Assembly (NCBI RefSeq): GCF_004342165.1
Contig: NZ_SMAL01000007.1
Span: 62,001 to 126,000, forward strand
Source of the DNA: Natranaerovirga pectinivora
GTDB taxonomy: Bacteria > Bacillota > Clostridia > Lachnospirales > DSM-24629
Length of the DNA stretch: 64,000 nt
Direction: 5' to 3'
A program made the translations under genes and the position numbers. Shown here piece after piece: positions 36,195 to 45,229 of the stretch. Numbering within the stretch: position 1 is the first letter of the stretch; each line of letters opens with the position of its first letter. The notes below the pieces were generated by a model. The model had not been told where the DNA came from. It saw nothing but the letters and a program-made list of their open reading frames with translations, and did no database searches.

Positions 36195-37523
36195 ATGAGA
36201 ATTACGAACAGCATGGTAAGAAACAATACATTATTAAATCTTAATAGAAATAGACTCGCCCTTAGTCAGTTAGAACAACAAATGGCTACAGGGAAAAAAA
36301 TTCAAAAACCTTCAGAAGACCCTATTATTGCAGTAAGAGCCATAAAACTAAGATCAAATGTTAGAGAAGTGGCCCAGTATAGATCCAATATAAACGATGC
36401 TCTTTCTTGGATGGGTGTTACGGAGCAAGCAGCGGTAAATATTAATGATATCTTAAAAAGAGTTAGAGACTTATGTGTACAAGGAAGCAATGATACATTA
36501 GGTGTTGGAGAAAGAGAAAAAGTTGTACAAGAACTAGAACAATTAAAATTCCAAATTCAACAAGAAGGTAATGTAAACTATGCAGGACGATTTGTATTTA
36601 CTGGATTTAAAACAGATAAGCCTCTTATCTTTAATAGAGATAATAATGAAACCTATGAAATTACCCAAAGGTTAAATAGTAAAGACATAGAGAAAAAAGC
36701 ATATGTAAAAGAGGGTACGCCACCAGCAATGGCTGAAACTTTTAGAATTAGATTGGCTTATGCTGGTCTTGGTGAGGCAGCAACACCTATTACGGAAATA
36801 CCAACTAAAACCCCTCCAGCATTAAATGTTATCAATCTAACGTCTGAAGAGGCTAATGCATATGAACCAAACCCAGGAGAAGTAATTTTCCTAAAAGACA
36901 CAGGCGAATTAATATTTAATGAGGTGGATATAGATAATATAAATGATACATTTACATTTACTTATGATAAGACAGGGTTTAAGAAAAATGACTTAAACCC
37001 AGAACATTACTTTAATGTAAAACACAAAGTAGATCCAAGTGATGATACAACTTGGGTTACATACAATGAAAATAATGAAAAAATAAATTACCAAATAAGT
37101 TATAATCAAGACATTAATGTTAATACTTTAGGAAAAGATTTAATAACCCATACCATGATTAGAGATATTGAAGAATTAATTAGTGCAGTAATCAATATAC
37201 CTGAAGAAGACTCTGTTAAGAAAACCTTACTTGAGGATCAATTAGGACAAAAGTTTGGAAATATGTTGTCTAGGGTAGATAAGCATTTAAAAACAGTAGT
37301 AGGAGAAGTTGCTGAATTAGGAAGTAGGATGAACAGGTTAGAATTAACTAACAACAGGTTAGAAAATGACTTACTTAACTTTACAGACTTAATGTCACAA
37401 AATGAAGATGTTGATATAGCAGAAGTTGTTGTAAGTATGCAAAGTAGAGAATTGGTATACACGGCATCCTTAATGGCTTCATCTAAAATATTACAACCTT
37501 CACTATTAGACTTCTTAAGATAA
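36195..37523 (+). CDS. flgL: Flagellar hook-associated protein 3 (FlgL)
   Basis: A 442-residue junction protein with flagellin-like ends: N-terminal RLALSQLEQQMATGKKIQKP and C-terminal VVVSMQSRELVYTASLMASS. A large central insert (about 150-330) makes it longer than the ~300-residue classical form. GGAGG precedes the ATG. It ends the hook-associated block; fliW follows after a 60-base gap. Confidence 0.93.
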   Translation: MRITNSMVRNNTLLNLNRNRLALSQLEQQMATGKKIQKPSEDPIIAVRAIKLRSNVREVAQYRSNINDALSWMGVTEQAAVNINDILKRVRDLCVQGSNDTLGVGEREKVVQELEQLKFQIQQEGNVNYAGRFVFTGFKTDKPLIFNRDNNETYEITQRLNSKDIEKKAYVKEGTPPAMAETFRIRLAYAGLGEAATPITEIPTKTPPALNVINLTSEEANAYEPNPGEVIFLKDTGELIFNEVDIDNINDTFTFTYDKTGFKKNDLNPEHYFNVKHKVDPSDDTTWVTYNENNEKINYQISYNQDINVNTLGKDLITHTMIRDIEELISAVINIPEEDSVKKTLLEDQLGQKFGNMLSRVDKHLKTVVGEVAELGSRMNRLELTNNRLENDLLNFTDLMSQNEDVDIAEVVVSMQSRELVYTASLMASSKILQPSLLDFLR

Positions 37524-37583
37524 TTCAAATGACTAGTTGCTTAAAGTAACTAGTCAAATTTATATAAACGGGAGAGGATACAG

Positions 37584-38045
37584 ATGATAATTGAATCAAA
37601 ACATTTCGGAGAAGTAGAAATCGACCAAGATAAGGTATTAAATTTTCAGCACGGATTACTAGGTCTTACAGAGTATAAGAACTTTACAATTTTATACGAT
37701 AGTGAAGATGATCATCCAATCATTAGTTGGTTACAATCAACAGAAGAAAAAGACTTTGCACTACCAATAATCAACCCTCTATTGGTACTAGAAGATTATA
37801 ACCCTACTATAGAAGATGAACTATTAACAGAATTAGGAGAATTAAAAGAAGAAAACCTTTTAGTGTTTAACGTCGTTGTTATTCCGGATGATATAACAAA
37901 AATGACAACCAACCTAAAAGCTCCAATTGTAATCAACACAGATACAAAAAAAGGAAGACAAGTCATCGTAGAAAATGAAGACTACGAAATCAAATTCCCA
38001 CTATATAAAGAACTTAAAAAATTCAAAGGAAAGGCAGGTGAATAG
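37584..38045 (+). CDS. fliW: Flagellar assembly factor FliW
   Basis: A 153-residue protein that binds either free flagellin or CsrA. When flagellin is exported, FliW releases from it and blocks CsrA, allowing hag translation. Family signs are HFGEVEIDQDKVLNFQHGLL at the N-terminus and the central LPIINPLLVLEDY. csrA starts two bases after its stop, indicating tight coupling, and hag follows. This is the complete FliW-CsrA-Hag homeostasis set. Confidence 0.95.
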   Translation: MIIESKHFGEVEIDQDKVLNFQHGLLGLTEYKNFTILYDSEDDHPIISWLQSTEEKDFALPIINPLLVLEDYNPTIEDELLTELGELKEENLLVFNVVVIPDDITKMTTNLKAPIVINTDTKKGRQVIVENEDYEIKFPLYKELKKFKGKAGE

Positions 38046-38046
38046 T

Positions 38047-38259
38047 ATGCTGGCTCTAACAAGAAAAAAAGATGAATCTATAATAATCGGTGATAACATC
38101 GAAATCACAATTCTAGAAGTGAATAAAAATGAAGTAAAATTAGGCATATCCGCACCAAAAAGCGTACCTATTTACCGCAAAGAACTATACGTAGAAATTC
38201 AAAACTCTAACAAAGAAGCCTTAAACAATAAAAATATAAATTTAAAAGATTTTTTATAA
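38047..38259 (+). CDS. csrA: Carbon storage regulator CsrA
   Basis: A 70-residue RNA-binding translational repressor. The first strand MLALTRKKDESIIIGD and the RNA-contact region VPIYRKELY are conserved; the tail after residue 50 fits FliW-regulated CsrA. The open frame upstream to 37975 overlaps fliW and is not the start. ATG 38047 follows GGCAGGTG. Its expected target is the hag leader immediately downstream. Confidence 0.96.
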   Translation: MLALTRKKDESIIIGDNIEITILEVNKNEVKLGISAPKSVPIYRKELYVEIQNSNKEALNNKNINLKDFL

Positions 38260-38267
38260 AAAAGCTA

Positions 38268-38294
38268 TAAAGTACTTTTGAAAAATGTCGATAT
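38268..38294 (+). promoter_or_regulatory. Sigma-28 (sigma-D) promoter of hag
   Basis: TAAA (38268-38271), 15 bases, then GTCGATAT (38287-38294), a near-consensus flagellar promoter. It gives a leader of about 100 bases before the flagellin ATG. Confidence 0.85.
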
Positions 38295-38351
38295 ATAATG
38301 TGTAAGTAACAATAGTTCAAAGTTGGCCAACACAGAGCTATTTTCAACCTA

Positions 38352-38393
38352 AAGGCATGGATGCCTTATAAAAAACTTAAAATTCAAGGAGGA
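38352..38393 (+). promoter_or_regulatory. CsrA-binding leader of hag: hairpin GGA site plus Shine-Dalgarno site
   Basis: AAGGCA (38352-38357) pairs with TGCCTT (38362-38367), presenting TGGA in a four-base loop, the standard CsrA hairpin target. A second GGA lies in the ribosome site AAGGAGGA (38386-38393), about 29 bases away. A CsrA dimer could bridge both and block initiation, as shown for B. subtilis hag. Confidence 0.75.
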
Positions 38394-38400
38394 ATTTATT

Positions 38401-39210
38401 ATGAGAATTAATAATAATTTACAAGCTATGAACACACACAGACAATTAGGCATGAATAATTTAGCAGCATCAAAATCTACTGAAAAATTATCATCAGGTT
38501 TTAGAATTAATAGAGCCGCTGATGATGCAGCAGGATTAGCTGTATCAGAAAAGATGAGAGCGCAAATTAAAGGTTTAAATCAAGCTTCTAGAAATGCTCA
38601 AGATGGTATTTCTTTAATTCAAACTGCTGAAGGGGCATTAAATGAAACTCACGCTATCCTACAAAGAATGAGAGAGCTTGCTGTACAATCTGCCAATGGA
38701 GCTTTAGAAGATAATGACAGAACTAAAATTAATACTGAGTTTACAGCGCTTCAAACTGAAGTTACTCGTATTTCTAGTGATACAAAGTTTAATGAAAAGT
38801 CTATTTTAAACTCTGCGCAAACTATTAATATACATGTAGGTGCAGATGCTGATCAAACAATAGCTATAACATTAACAGACAATTCTGCCACTGGACTTAG
38901 CATTAATGGACAGAATATTAGTACTTCTACTGCAGCAAACACTGCTATAACAAGTGTAAATACTGCAATAGGAACATTAAATACAAACAGAGCAAATCTA
39001 GGAGCGGTTCAGAATAGATTAGAACACACTATTAAAAACTTAGATAATGCTTCTGAAAACTTACAAGCTGCTGAATCAAGAATTAGAGACGTAGATATGG
39101 CAAGAGAAATGATGGAATTCACTAAGCAAAACATTCTTTCACAAGCTGCTACTGCAATGCTTGCACAAGCAAACCAAGCTCCTCAAGGAGTACTTCAATT
39201 ATTAAGATAG
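38401..39210 (+). CDS. hag: Flagellin
   Basis: A 269-residue filament protein consisting of conserved D0/D1 ends (MRINNNLQAMNTHRQLG, the SGFRINRAADDAAGLAVSEK stretch, and the C-terminal REMMEFTKQNILSQAATAML). A short Ser/Thr/Asn-rich centre (about 150-205) is the likely region for O-linked glycans. Strong AAGGAGGA ribosome site. It is controlled by a sigma-28 promoter and a CsrA leader. Only one flagellin gene is in the window, and it is directly followed by the modification island. Confidence 0.97.
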   Translation: MRINNNLQAMNTHRQLGMNNLAASKSTEKLSSGFRINRAADDAAGLAVSEKMRAQIKGLNQASRNAQDGISLIQTAEGALNETHAILQRMRELAVQSANGALEDNDRTKINTEFTALQTEVTRISSDTKFNEKSILNSAQTINIHVGADADQTIAITLTDNSATGLSINGQNISTSTAANTAITSVNTAIGTLNTNRANLGAVQNRLEHTIKNLDNASENLQAAESRIRDVDMAREMMEFTKQNILSQAATAMLAQANQAPQGVLQLLR

Positions 39211-39219
39211 CAATCACAG

Positions 39220-39259
39220 AAGGACTGACCAACTTATTTAGGTGGTCCGTCCTTTTTTT
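39220..39259 (+). terminator. Terminator of hag
   Basis: AAGGAC-GACCA pairs with TGGTC-GTCCTT (39220-39230 and 39242-39254) with one mismatch, then seven T. It separates hag from the island genes. Confidence 0.92.
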
Positions 39260-39308
39260 AAATTCAATTATATTAACTTAACATAGAAATATTGAAAAGA
39301 GGATTAAT

Positions 39309-39674
39309 ATGGAGAAAGAAAAAATAATTAAAGAAGTATTCGAATCTCTGTTAGAATACTTGCCTAAGATAATCATAGGTATAGAGAAAAATATTGATTT
39401 GTTTAGACAGGATAGAGAAGAAGAAGCGGTTAACTTATTAATTCAAGTGATAGAAGGGTTGCAATGGATTTTTACAGTTTTAGGTCAGACCACGGAAACT
39501 CTTAAGTCTAATGGAATTGAAGTTGATGCATCGAGAATAAATGATGTTTTTATTGAATTGTTAGATGGTGTTAAGAATCAAGACTATGTTTTAGTTACGG
39601 ACTTGATGGAATACGAGATGCTAGATATACTAAAGGATTTAAAACTAAGGTTAGAAAATAAGAGCATAGACTAA
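39309..39674 (+). CDS. Small helical protein beside the Maf gene (function unknown)
   Basis: A 121-residue, acidic, helix-rich protein without membrane segments or Cys. It begins KEVFESLLEYLPKIIIGIEK and includes a QVIEGLQWIFTVLGQTTETL stretch. Small proteins of this type are often seen next to flagellin and Maf genes in Clostridia. A chaperone-like or regulatory role is only inferred from context. GAGG precedes the ATG; maf follows after 33 bases. Confidence 0.75.
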   Translation: MEKEKIIKEVFESLLEYLPKIIIGIEKNIDLFRQDREEEAVNLLIQVIEGLQWIFTVLGQTTETLKSNGIEVDASRINDVFIELLDGVKNQDYVLVTDLMEYEMLDILKDLKLRLENKSID

Positions 39675-39707
39675 TATTTAATTGTTTAACTTGTAAGGGG
39701 AATGCAT

Positions 39708-41624
39708 ATGATTGAAAACAACAATTCAATATATACTATGAATATTAATGGTTTAAGAAAAAAGTATCCTGATTTTTTGGATGACTTTAAACAGAGATTA
39801 AAAGTGAAGTATAATATTGAAGTGATAAATTCAAGAGATAATAACTATTCAATGGTATATACAGAAGAAAATATATCGATGTATTTACATAGCAAGTATA
39901 GACCTACAGAAGAAGCTGAAAAATGGGTTAACTCTCAATGTTTTGATAATAATAATTTAGTTATCTTTGGATTTGGGTTAAGTTATAATATAAGAGAAAT
40001 TATAAAGATAATGACTAATAAACAATCTCTAATTATTATAGAACCTTCAATACAAGTTTTCCATAGGACAATTCAATATATTGATTGTGTAGATATTTTT
40101 ACAAATGATAAGGTGCATATTATAATAGGAACAAAAGCAGAAAAGTGGCATCAGTTATTGTCAAATGTTTTGGGATATCCAATTGATAAAGACATGAGTA
40201 TATATGCCTTACCTAATTATGATAGAATATTTGAAAATGAATACAATCATCTTAAATCAATTTTGGAAAAGGTTTGTTTAGAAAAAGATTTGGCAAAAAA
40301 CACTATTCTTAACTTTTCAAATTGTTGGCAAAAAAACCTATTTAACAATTTACCTTATATATTAACAAGTCATCATGTGAAATATTTTTTTGGGAAATTT
40401 AGAGACAAACCTGCTTTTATTGTTTCAGCAGGACCTTCTCTAGATAAAAACATTAAACATTTAAAAGAAGCAAAGGGTAAAGCAATTATTATTTCAGTTG
40501 ATACAGCATTGCCTGTATTGTTGAGAAATGGAATAAAACCAGATGTTGCTATTACTGTAGATGGTGGGTATGCGAACTTTAGCCACTTTAAAGATATTGA
40601 TTATTCAGCAGTACCTATTATATATGATGCTAGAGCTTATTATGGTATTTTAGAAAAACATACTGGTAAAAAAATTCTTTCAATGCCTTTAGATGGATAT
40701 GTAAATGATTTATTTAATGAATGGAAGATTGAAGTAGGCAACCTATTAGGAGATCATACAGTAGCTTCAAATGCATTTGAGTTTGCAATAAAAGTAGAGG
40801 CGAATCCTATTGTATTTATTGGACAAGATTTATCATATAAAGATTATTCACAAACTCACGCCTTAGGTGCAGTGCAGTCTATTAAAACTAATGATGAAAA
40901 TGAAATTGTCATAAAAGATATAAATGGAAATGATGTATTAACAAATGCTACTTTTTATGCTTCTCTTATATGGTTTAATAAACGTATAGCACTAGATAAA
41001 TCATTAAGAGTATATATTGATGCAACTGAAGGTGGTGCAAAAATAGAAGGTACAAAAATTATGACACTAAAAGATACCATAGACCTATACTGTAAACATA
41101 ATATTGACACTGAAAGTATAATAAATGAGGTATTTAAAAAAAGGTCACCACTTCAAATAGAAAAAATTGAAGTATTAATTAAAGATTTAAAACAAATACT
41201 AATAACTTTAAAAAGGTTAAAGAGCGACTGTGAAGAGGCAGAAGTATTATGCCAATCACTTTATGAATTGTATTATAAAAATAAATTAAATAAGACTACC
41301 AAGATAAACACTATTATTGGAAAATTGAATAATATTGATAAAAAAATTACTAGTGAAAAGGATAAGTTTAGTATAATAAATTTGGTTCTTCAGCCAGTAT
41401 TATTTAAGTCTTTAGAACAAAATTCAAATATAGAAAAGCCAAACTGTAGTGAAAGAGAAAAAGGAATTAAAATCTCCCTTGCTAGTAAGGAGTTATATTT
41501 AGGAATTGTTAAAGCTATAGATGATACGGAATTTTTATTAATGAACTGCATTAAAGAACTTGAAGAAATATTTACTATAGAAGCTTTAGAATTCACTGTA
41601 AATATAATTGCAAATAATAGCTAA
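39708..41624 (+). CDS. Maf-type motility accessory factor (6-HMPK-like, flagellin glycosyltransferase)
   Basis: A 638-residue Maf family protein, thought to transfer nonulosonic acids from CMP-sugar to Ser/Thr of flagellin in the cytoplasm. The central MAF_flag10/DUF115 domain is clear: PAFIVSAGPSLDKNIKHLK, the VDTALPVLLRNGIKPDVAITVDGG region (seen in two parts), and GQDLSYKDYSQTHALGA. The C-terminal 180 residues are helical. AAGGGG lies seven bases before ATG 39708, preferred over ATG 39702. Genes for a pseudaminic-type donor lie downstream. Confidence 0.9.
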   Translation: MIENNNSIYTMNINGLRKKYPDFLDDFKQRLKVKYNIEVINSRDNNYSMVYTEENISMYLHSKYRPTEEAEKWVNSQCFDNNNLVIFGFGLSYNIREIIKIMTNKQSLIIIEPSIQVFHRTIQYIDCVDIFTNDKVHIIIGTKAEKWHQLLSNVLGYPIDKDMSIYALPNYDRIFENEYNHLKSILEKVCLEKDLAKNTILNFSNCWQKNLFNNLPYILTSHHVKYFFGKFRDKPAFIVSAGPSLDKNIKHLKEAKGKAIIISVDTALPVLLRNGIKPDVAITVDGGYANFSHFKDIDYSAVPIIYDARAYYGILEKHTGKKILSMPLDGYVNDLFNEWKIEVGNLLGDHTVASNAFEFAIKVEANPIVFIGQDLSYKDYSQTHALGAVQSIKTNDENEIVIKDINGNDVLTNATFYASLIWFNKRIALDKSLRVYIDATEGGAKIEGTKIMTLKDTIDLYCKHNIDTESIINEVFKKRSPLQIEKIEVLIKDLKQILITLKRLKSDCEEAEVLCQSLYELYYKNKLNKTTKINTIIGKLNNIDKKITSEKDKFSIINLVLQPVLFKSLEQNSNIEKPNCSEREKGIKISLASKELYLGIVKAIDDTEFLLMNCIKELEEIFTIEALEFTVNIIANNS

Positions 41625-41674
41625 TAAAAAATAATAGAATATACAGTATTTTATAGGAGAAAGTAGGTAAGTAC

Positions 41675-42667
41675 ATGTTTAATCATAAGAATATCTTAAT
41701 AATTGGTGGGACTGGTACAATTGGTCAAGCGATGGTTAAACAATTAATTAAATATCAACCTAAAGTTATAAGAATCTTGAGTAGAGATGAATATAAACAG
41801 TTTAATATGCAACAGGAATTAAAAGAAAAGAAAAATATAAGATTTTTATTAGGTGATGTTAGAGATAAAGAAAGAATAGATAGAGCTATGAATGATATTG
41901 ATATTGTCTTTCACTTAGCTGCATTAAAGCATGTTCCAGCTTGTGAATATGACCCCTTTGAAGCAGTAAAAACAAATGTAATAGGAGTACAAAATGTAAT
42001 TGAATGTGCCATAAAAAATAGGGTTGAAAGAGTTATATATTCAAGTAGCGATAAAGCGGTATCCCCTACTAATACAATGGGTGCTACTAAATTATTAGCA
42101 GAAAGATTAATATCTGCAGCAGATTATTCAAAAGGCGATAATATTCCTATTTTCGCATCTGTAAGGTTTGGAAATGTAATAGGATCTAGAGGTTCGGTAA
42201 TTCCTTTATGGAAAAAACAGATAATAGAACATAGACAAATAGAAATAACAAACCCTAATATGACTAGATTTATGATGACTATTGATGAAGCAGTAAATTT
42301 GACATTAAAAGCATGTGAATTAGCTAAAGGTGGAGAGACTTTTGTTTTGAAGATGCCAGTAATAAAGTTAGGAGATCTAGCAGAAGTAGTAGTAGAAACA
42401 TTATCTAGAGAATTAGGATTAAATGATGAGAATGTTAATATAAAGGAGGTAGGGTTAAGAACGGGTGAAAAAATGTATGAAGAGTTAATGACAGAAGATG
42501 AATCTAATTATGCAATCGAATATGAAGATATGTTTGCTATTCAACCATTATACAAAAATGTTGAAATAAGAAACAAACTATTGGTAAGTTATAGCTCTAG
42601 AAAACAAACAATTTTAAAAAAGGAAGAGATTAAAAAAATCATTAATGGACTTACCTTTACAGATTAA
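41675..42667 (+). CDS. UDP-sugar 4,6-dehydratase, SDR (PseB/LegB-like)
   Basis: First step of nonulosonic acid synthesis: converts UDP-GlcNAc to a 4-keto-6-deoxy sugar. A 330-residue extended SDR with the NAD-binding IGGTGTIGQ, the LAALKHVPACEYDPFEAVKT block, and SSSDKAVSPTNTMGATK, where Asp/Met replace the usual Ser/Tyr pattern, as in FlaA1/PseB. FGNVIGSRGSV and LRTGEKMYEEL are also typical. Whether it inverts C5 (PseB) or not (LegB) cannot be told by eye; downstream PseG and PseC favour the pseudaminic route. Confidence 0.85.
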   Translation: MFNHKNILIIGGTGTIGQAMVKQLIKYQPKVIRILSRDEYKQFNMQQELKEKKNIRFLLGDVRDKERIDRAMNDIDIVFHLAALKHVPACEYDPFEAVKTNVIGVQNVIECAIKNRVERVIYSSSDKAVSPTNTMGATKLLAERLISAADYSKGDNIPIFASVRFGNVIGSRGSVIPLWKKQIIEHRQIEITNPNMTRFMMTIDEAVNLTLKACELAKGGETFVLKMPVIKLGDLAEVVVETLSRELGLNDENVNIKEVGLRTGEKMYEELMTEDESNYAIEYEDMFAIQPLYKNVEIRNKLLVSYSSRKQTILKKEEIKKIINGLTFTD

Positions 42668-42683
42668 AAGTGATTGAGGTGTA

Positions 42684-43667
42684 ATGATGAGTATTATATT
42701 GCCAATATTAAATCAAAGTAAATACAAAATCAAAGATAAATATAAGAATATTGTTGAAATTGAACTAGGAGACTTTATTGACGATGAAAAATCTGGATGT
42801 TATTATATGCATCCTGAATATAAATTTATTGAATTTAAGTATCAACCAAATTATGAAGTAGTAAAAGAAGATTATAAAGTAATTTATGGTGATATGAGTG
42901 TAGAAGAAAATAGTATCAGTTTGTTCTCTAATAAGAGTGAAAGATTTAATGATGAAAAATATAGGGCTAGAGTACTAATTGATAAACCTATTACTTCAAA
43001 CGAGTTTGATATAATAAGTATTGAATTTGAGAGAAGTGATGTTAGTACATTTTTTATTGGTTTTTTTGATAGCTTCACACGTGATTTGGACATAGAATTC
43101 TTAGAGGGTGTTCAAAATTTGGAAAGCTATAAATCACCTAAATGTGATATAATTTATAATAACTTTGACAAAGATGTACTAAAAATTATTAAAAGAGTAG
43201 GTCTAAAGTATTTAATGGATACTTTAATGACTGAAAAATGCTTAATGAAAAATATAGAATGTACAATTAACATTTCAGAAGGCTTTATACAATTAAATAA
43301 TGAAAGACGAATTTATAATAAGTTGTTACAGCGATCACAAGAGACATATATAACCTATGGGTATCATCCAAATGTAAAAAGTGAAGTTATTGGAAAAATT
43401 AATAAAGTGTCAATGGGAAAAAATAAAGGATATCTTTTTCTAAAGCCAATTAAAATAGATTTTAATAAATGCAAAGTATTAATGTTATATTCAGGAAAAC
43501 CAGAAATTGAATATTTAAGTAAAAACGAATTAACGTGGACTAAAATAGATGAGTTATCTCAGATAGAAGTAAACAAAGAATTGATTTTAAGAGTAGCAAT
43601 GAATCATAGAGATAGAATTTATAGTATCTTCATTGTAGATGAGTTGGAAGATGTTCAATTAGAATAA
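42684..43667 (+). CDS. Unknown protein in the flagellin-modification island
   Basis: A 327-residue soluble protein without signal, membrane segment or known motif. It is rich in Lys, Ile, Asn and Glu, with alternating patterns in the first 170 residues suggesting beta structure (FIGFFDSFTRDLDIEF, EVIGKINKVSMGKNKG). It sits between the dehydratase and the TagD-like gene, 16 bases after the first, so it is almost certainly co-transcribed. A role in substrate handling or assembly of the glycan can only be guessed. ATG 42684 or 42687 after GAGGTG. Confidence 0.7.
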   Translation: MMSIILPILNQSKYKIKDKYKNIVEIELGDFIDDEKSGCYYMHPEYKFIEFKYQPNYEVVKEDYKVIYGDMSVEENSISLFSNKSERFNDEKYRARVLIDKPITSNEFDIISIEFERSDVSTFFIGFFDSFTRDLDIEFLEGVQNLESYKSPKCDIIYNNFDKDVLKIIKRVGLKYLMDTLMTEKCLMKNIECTINISEGFIQLNNERRIYNKLLQRSQETYITYGYHPNVKSEVIGKINKVSMGKNKGYLFLKPIKIDFNKCKVLMLYSGKPEIEYLSKNELTWTKIDELSQIEVNKELILRVAMNHRDRIYSIFIVDELEDVQLE

Positions 43668-43704
43668 AATGCAATAAAAAATTCTACTAAAAAGGAGAAT
43701 TGTT

Positions 43705-44112
43705 ATGAAAACAATTATAACATACGGTACTTTTGACTTGTTACATATAGGGCACATAAATTTGCTAAAACGTGCCAAAGAATTGGGTGATTTTCTAATA
43801 GTAGCTTTATCTACGGACAACTTTAATGAAATAAAAGGAAAAAAAGCGTACTATAATTTTGAAGAGAGAAAAGCAATTTTAGAATCTATTAGATATGTAG
43901 ATTTAATTATAGAAGAAAATCATTGGGAACAAAAGAAAAGCGATATTACTTACTATAATGCTGATGTTTTTGTAATGGGATCTGATTGGAAGGGGAAATT
44001 TGATGATTTAAGTGACTTTTGCCAGGTCGTATATTTACCTAGAACAGAAGGTGTTTCAACAACAAAGATAAAATTGGATCTTAGCAATAGTATTATAAAA
44101 AATGCTATATAA
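43705..44112 (+). CDS. tagD: Glycerol-3-phosphate cytidylyltransferase-like protein (TagD type)
   Basis: A 135-residue nucleotidyltransferase that would make CDP-glycerol from CTP and glycerol-3-phosphate. It has the TYGTFDLLHIGHINLLKRAK signature with HIGH at residues 14-17 and the C-terminal RTEGVSTTKIK signature, both very close to TagD. AAGGAG precedes the ATG. Two CDP-glycerol glycerophosphotransferase-like genes lie 3.4 and 7 kb downstream in the same run, so donor and transferases are together. A different CDP-alcohol product is possible. Confidence 0.88.
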   Translation: MKTIITYGTFDLLHIGHINLLKRAKELGDFLIVALSTDNFNEIKGKKAYYNFEERKAILESIRYVDLIIEENHWEQKKSDITYYNADVFVMGSDWKGKFDDLSDFCQVVYLPRTEGVSTTKIKLDLSNSIIKNAI

Positions 44113-44172
44113 TTTAATTTGTTCCCTAGGTTAAGAGGAATAAATATTGGATATAGAAAGAGAGTATATACA

Positions 44173-45201
44173 ATGAATAATAAAGAAAAAATAATTATCT
44201 TTGGTACCGGTGAAGGTTCAAAAAAAGTATTAGAAATAATTGATTTAGATAAAGTAGAAATATTAGCTTTTGTAGATAATGATATAAATAAACAAGGTAA
44301 CAAGTACAATGAAGTAGAGATAGTGAATCCTGAAGCAATACATAGTTTGAGTTATGATTATATCATAATTGCAAGCATGTTTTATGAGGAAATATTAGAG
44401 CAACTTTTAAATATGAAAATAGATAAAAATAAAATTGTAAGATTAATTAAAAAGAAGGAGAAAAGTGCAAAACAATTAATCAAGGAAGTATACAATAAAA
44501 ATGCTGTATATTCATTAGTTGTTAAGGATGAGTATCTTTCATATTACTATAAAGAATATGGAATTTGTGATATGTACTTATTAAATAATGATAGGAACAA
44601 ACAATTATATAAATATCCAGATTATTTACTTAATGGCATTGACTATGTTAGACTTTCAACAGTAGATCTAATGGCTCGTGAAATAAAAGAAAAAGAAATA
44701 GCTGGAGCTATAGCTGAATTAGGAGTTTATAAAGGAGATTTCACTCGATTAATTAATGATTATTTTCCCGAGAGAAAACTTTACTTATTTGATACTTTTG
44801 AAGGATTTTCAAAAGAAGATGTTAATGTAGAAGAAGAAAATGAGCTTTCAAAGGCTAAAGTTGGGCATTTAGGTGATACAAATGTTGAGTTAGTTTTAAG
44901 AAAACTATTACATAAAGACAATGTTATAATTAAAAAAGGGTATTTTCCAGAAAGCGTTTATGACTTAGAAGAAAAAGTATATGCATTTGTGAGTATTGAT
45001 GTTGATTTGTTTAAGCCAACATATGAAGGAATACTTTATTTTTATAAAAAACTAGCGAAAGGTGGTTATATTCTTGTGCATGATTATAATCATCCTGATT
45101 ATACTGGTGTAAAAAAAGCTGTTAAGCAAGCCTGTAAAGAATTAGGTATTAACTATATTCCTTTAAGTGATTATTTTGGTAGTGTTGTAATTAGCAAGTA
45201 A
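44173..45201 (+). CDS. Rossmann-like module fused to TylF-type O-methyltransferase
   Basis: A 342-residue fusion. The N-terminal module (about 5-92) reads IIIFGTGEGSKKVLEII, FVDNDINKQGN and YDYIIIASMFYEEI. It is the shared Rossmann-like unit of this island. The C-terminal domain (about 140-342) resembles macrocin/TylF sugar O-methyltransferases: AELGVYKGDFTRLI, LYLFDTFEGF and the metal-site SIDVDLFKPTYEG. The frame extends to TTG 44119, but ATG 44173 begins at the module and follows GAAAGAGAG. It probably methylates a sugar of the flagellin glycan. Confidence 0.82.
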   Translation: MNNKEKIIIFGTGEGSKKVLEIIDLDKVEILAFVDNDINKQGNKYNEVEIVNPEAIHSLSYDYIIIASMFYEEILEQLLNMKIDKNKIVRLIKKKEKSAKQLIKEVYNKNAVYSLVVKDEYLSYYYKEYGICDMYLLNNDRNKQLYKYPDYLLNGIDYVRLSTVDLMAREIKEKEIAGAIAELGVYKGDFTRLINDYFPERKLYLFDTFEGFSKEDVNVEEENELSKAKVGHLGDTNVELVLRKLLHKDNVIIKKGYFPESVYDLEEKVYAFVSIDVDLFKPTYEGILYFYKKLAKGGYILVHDYNHPDYTGVKKAVKQACKELGINYIPLSDYFGSVVISK

Positions 45202-45229
45202 CATTTTTTATTAAAGTGGGGAATCAGAG

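Noticed and set aside
37975-38259. Long form of CsrA
   Set aside because: The extra 24 residues overlap fliW and are not in the family; ATG 38047 has the ribosome site.
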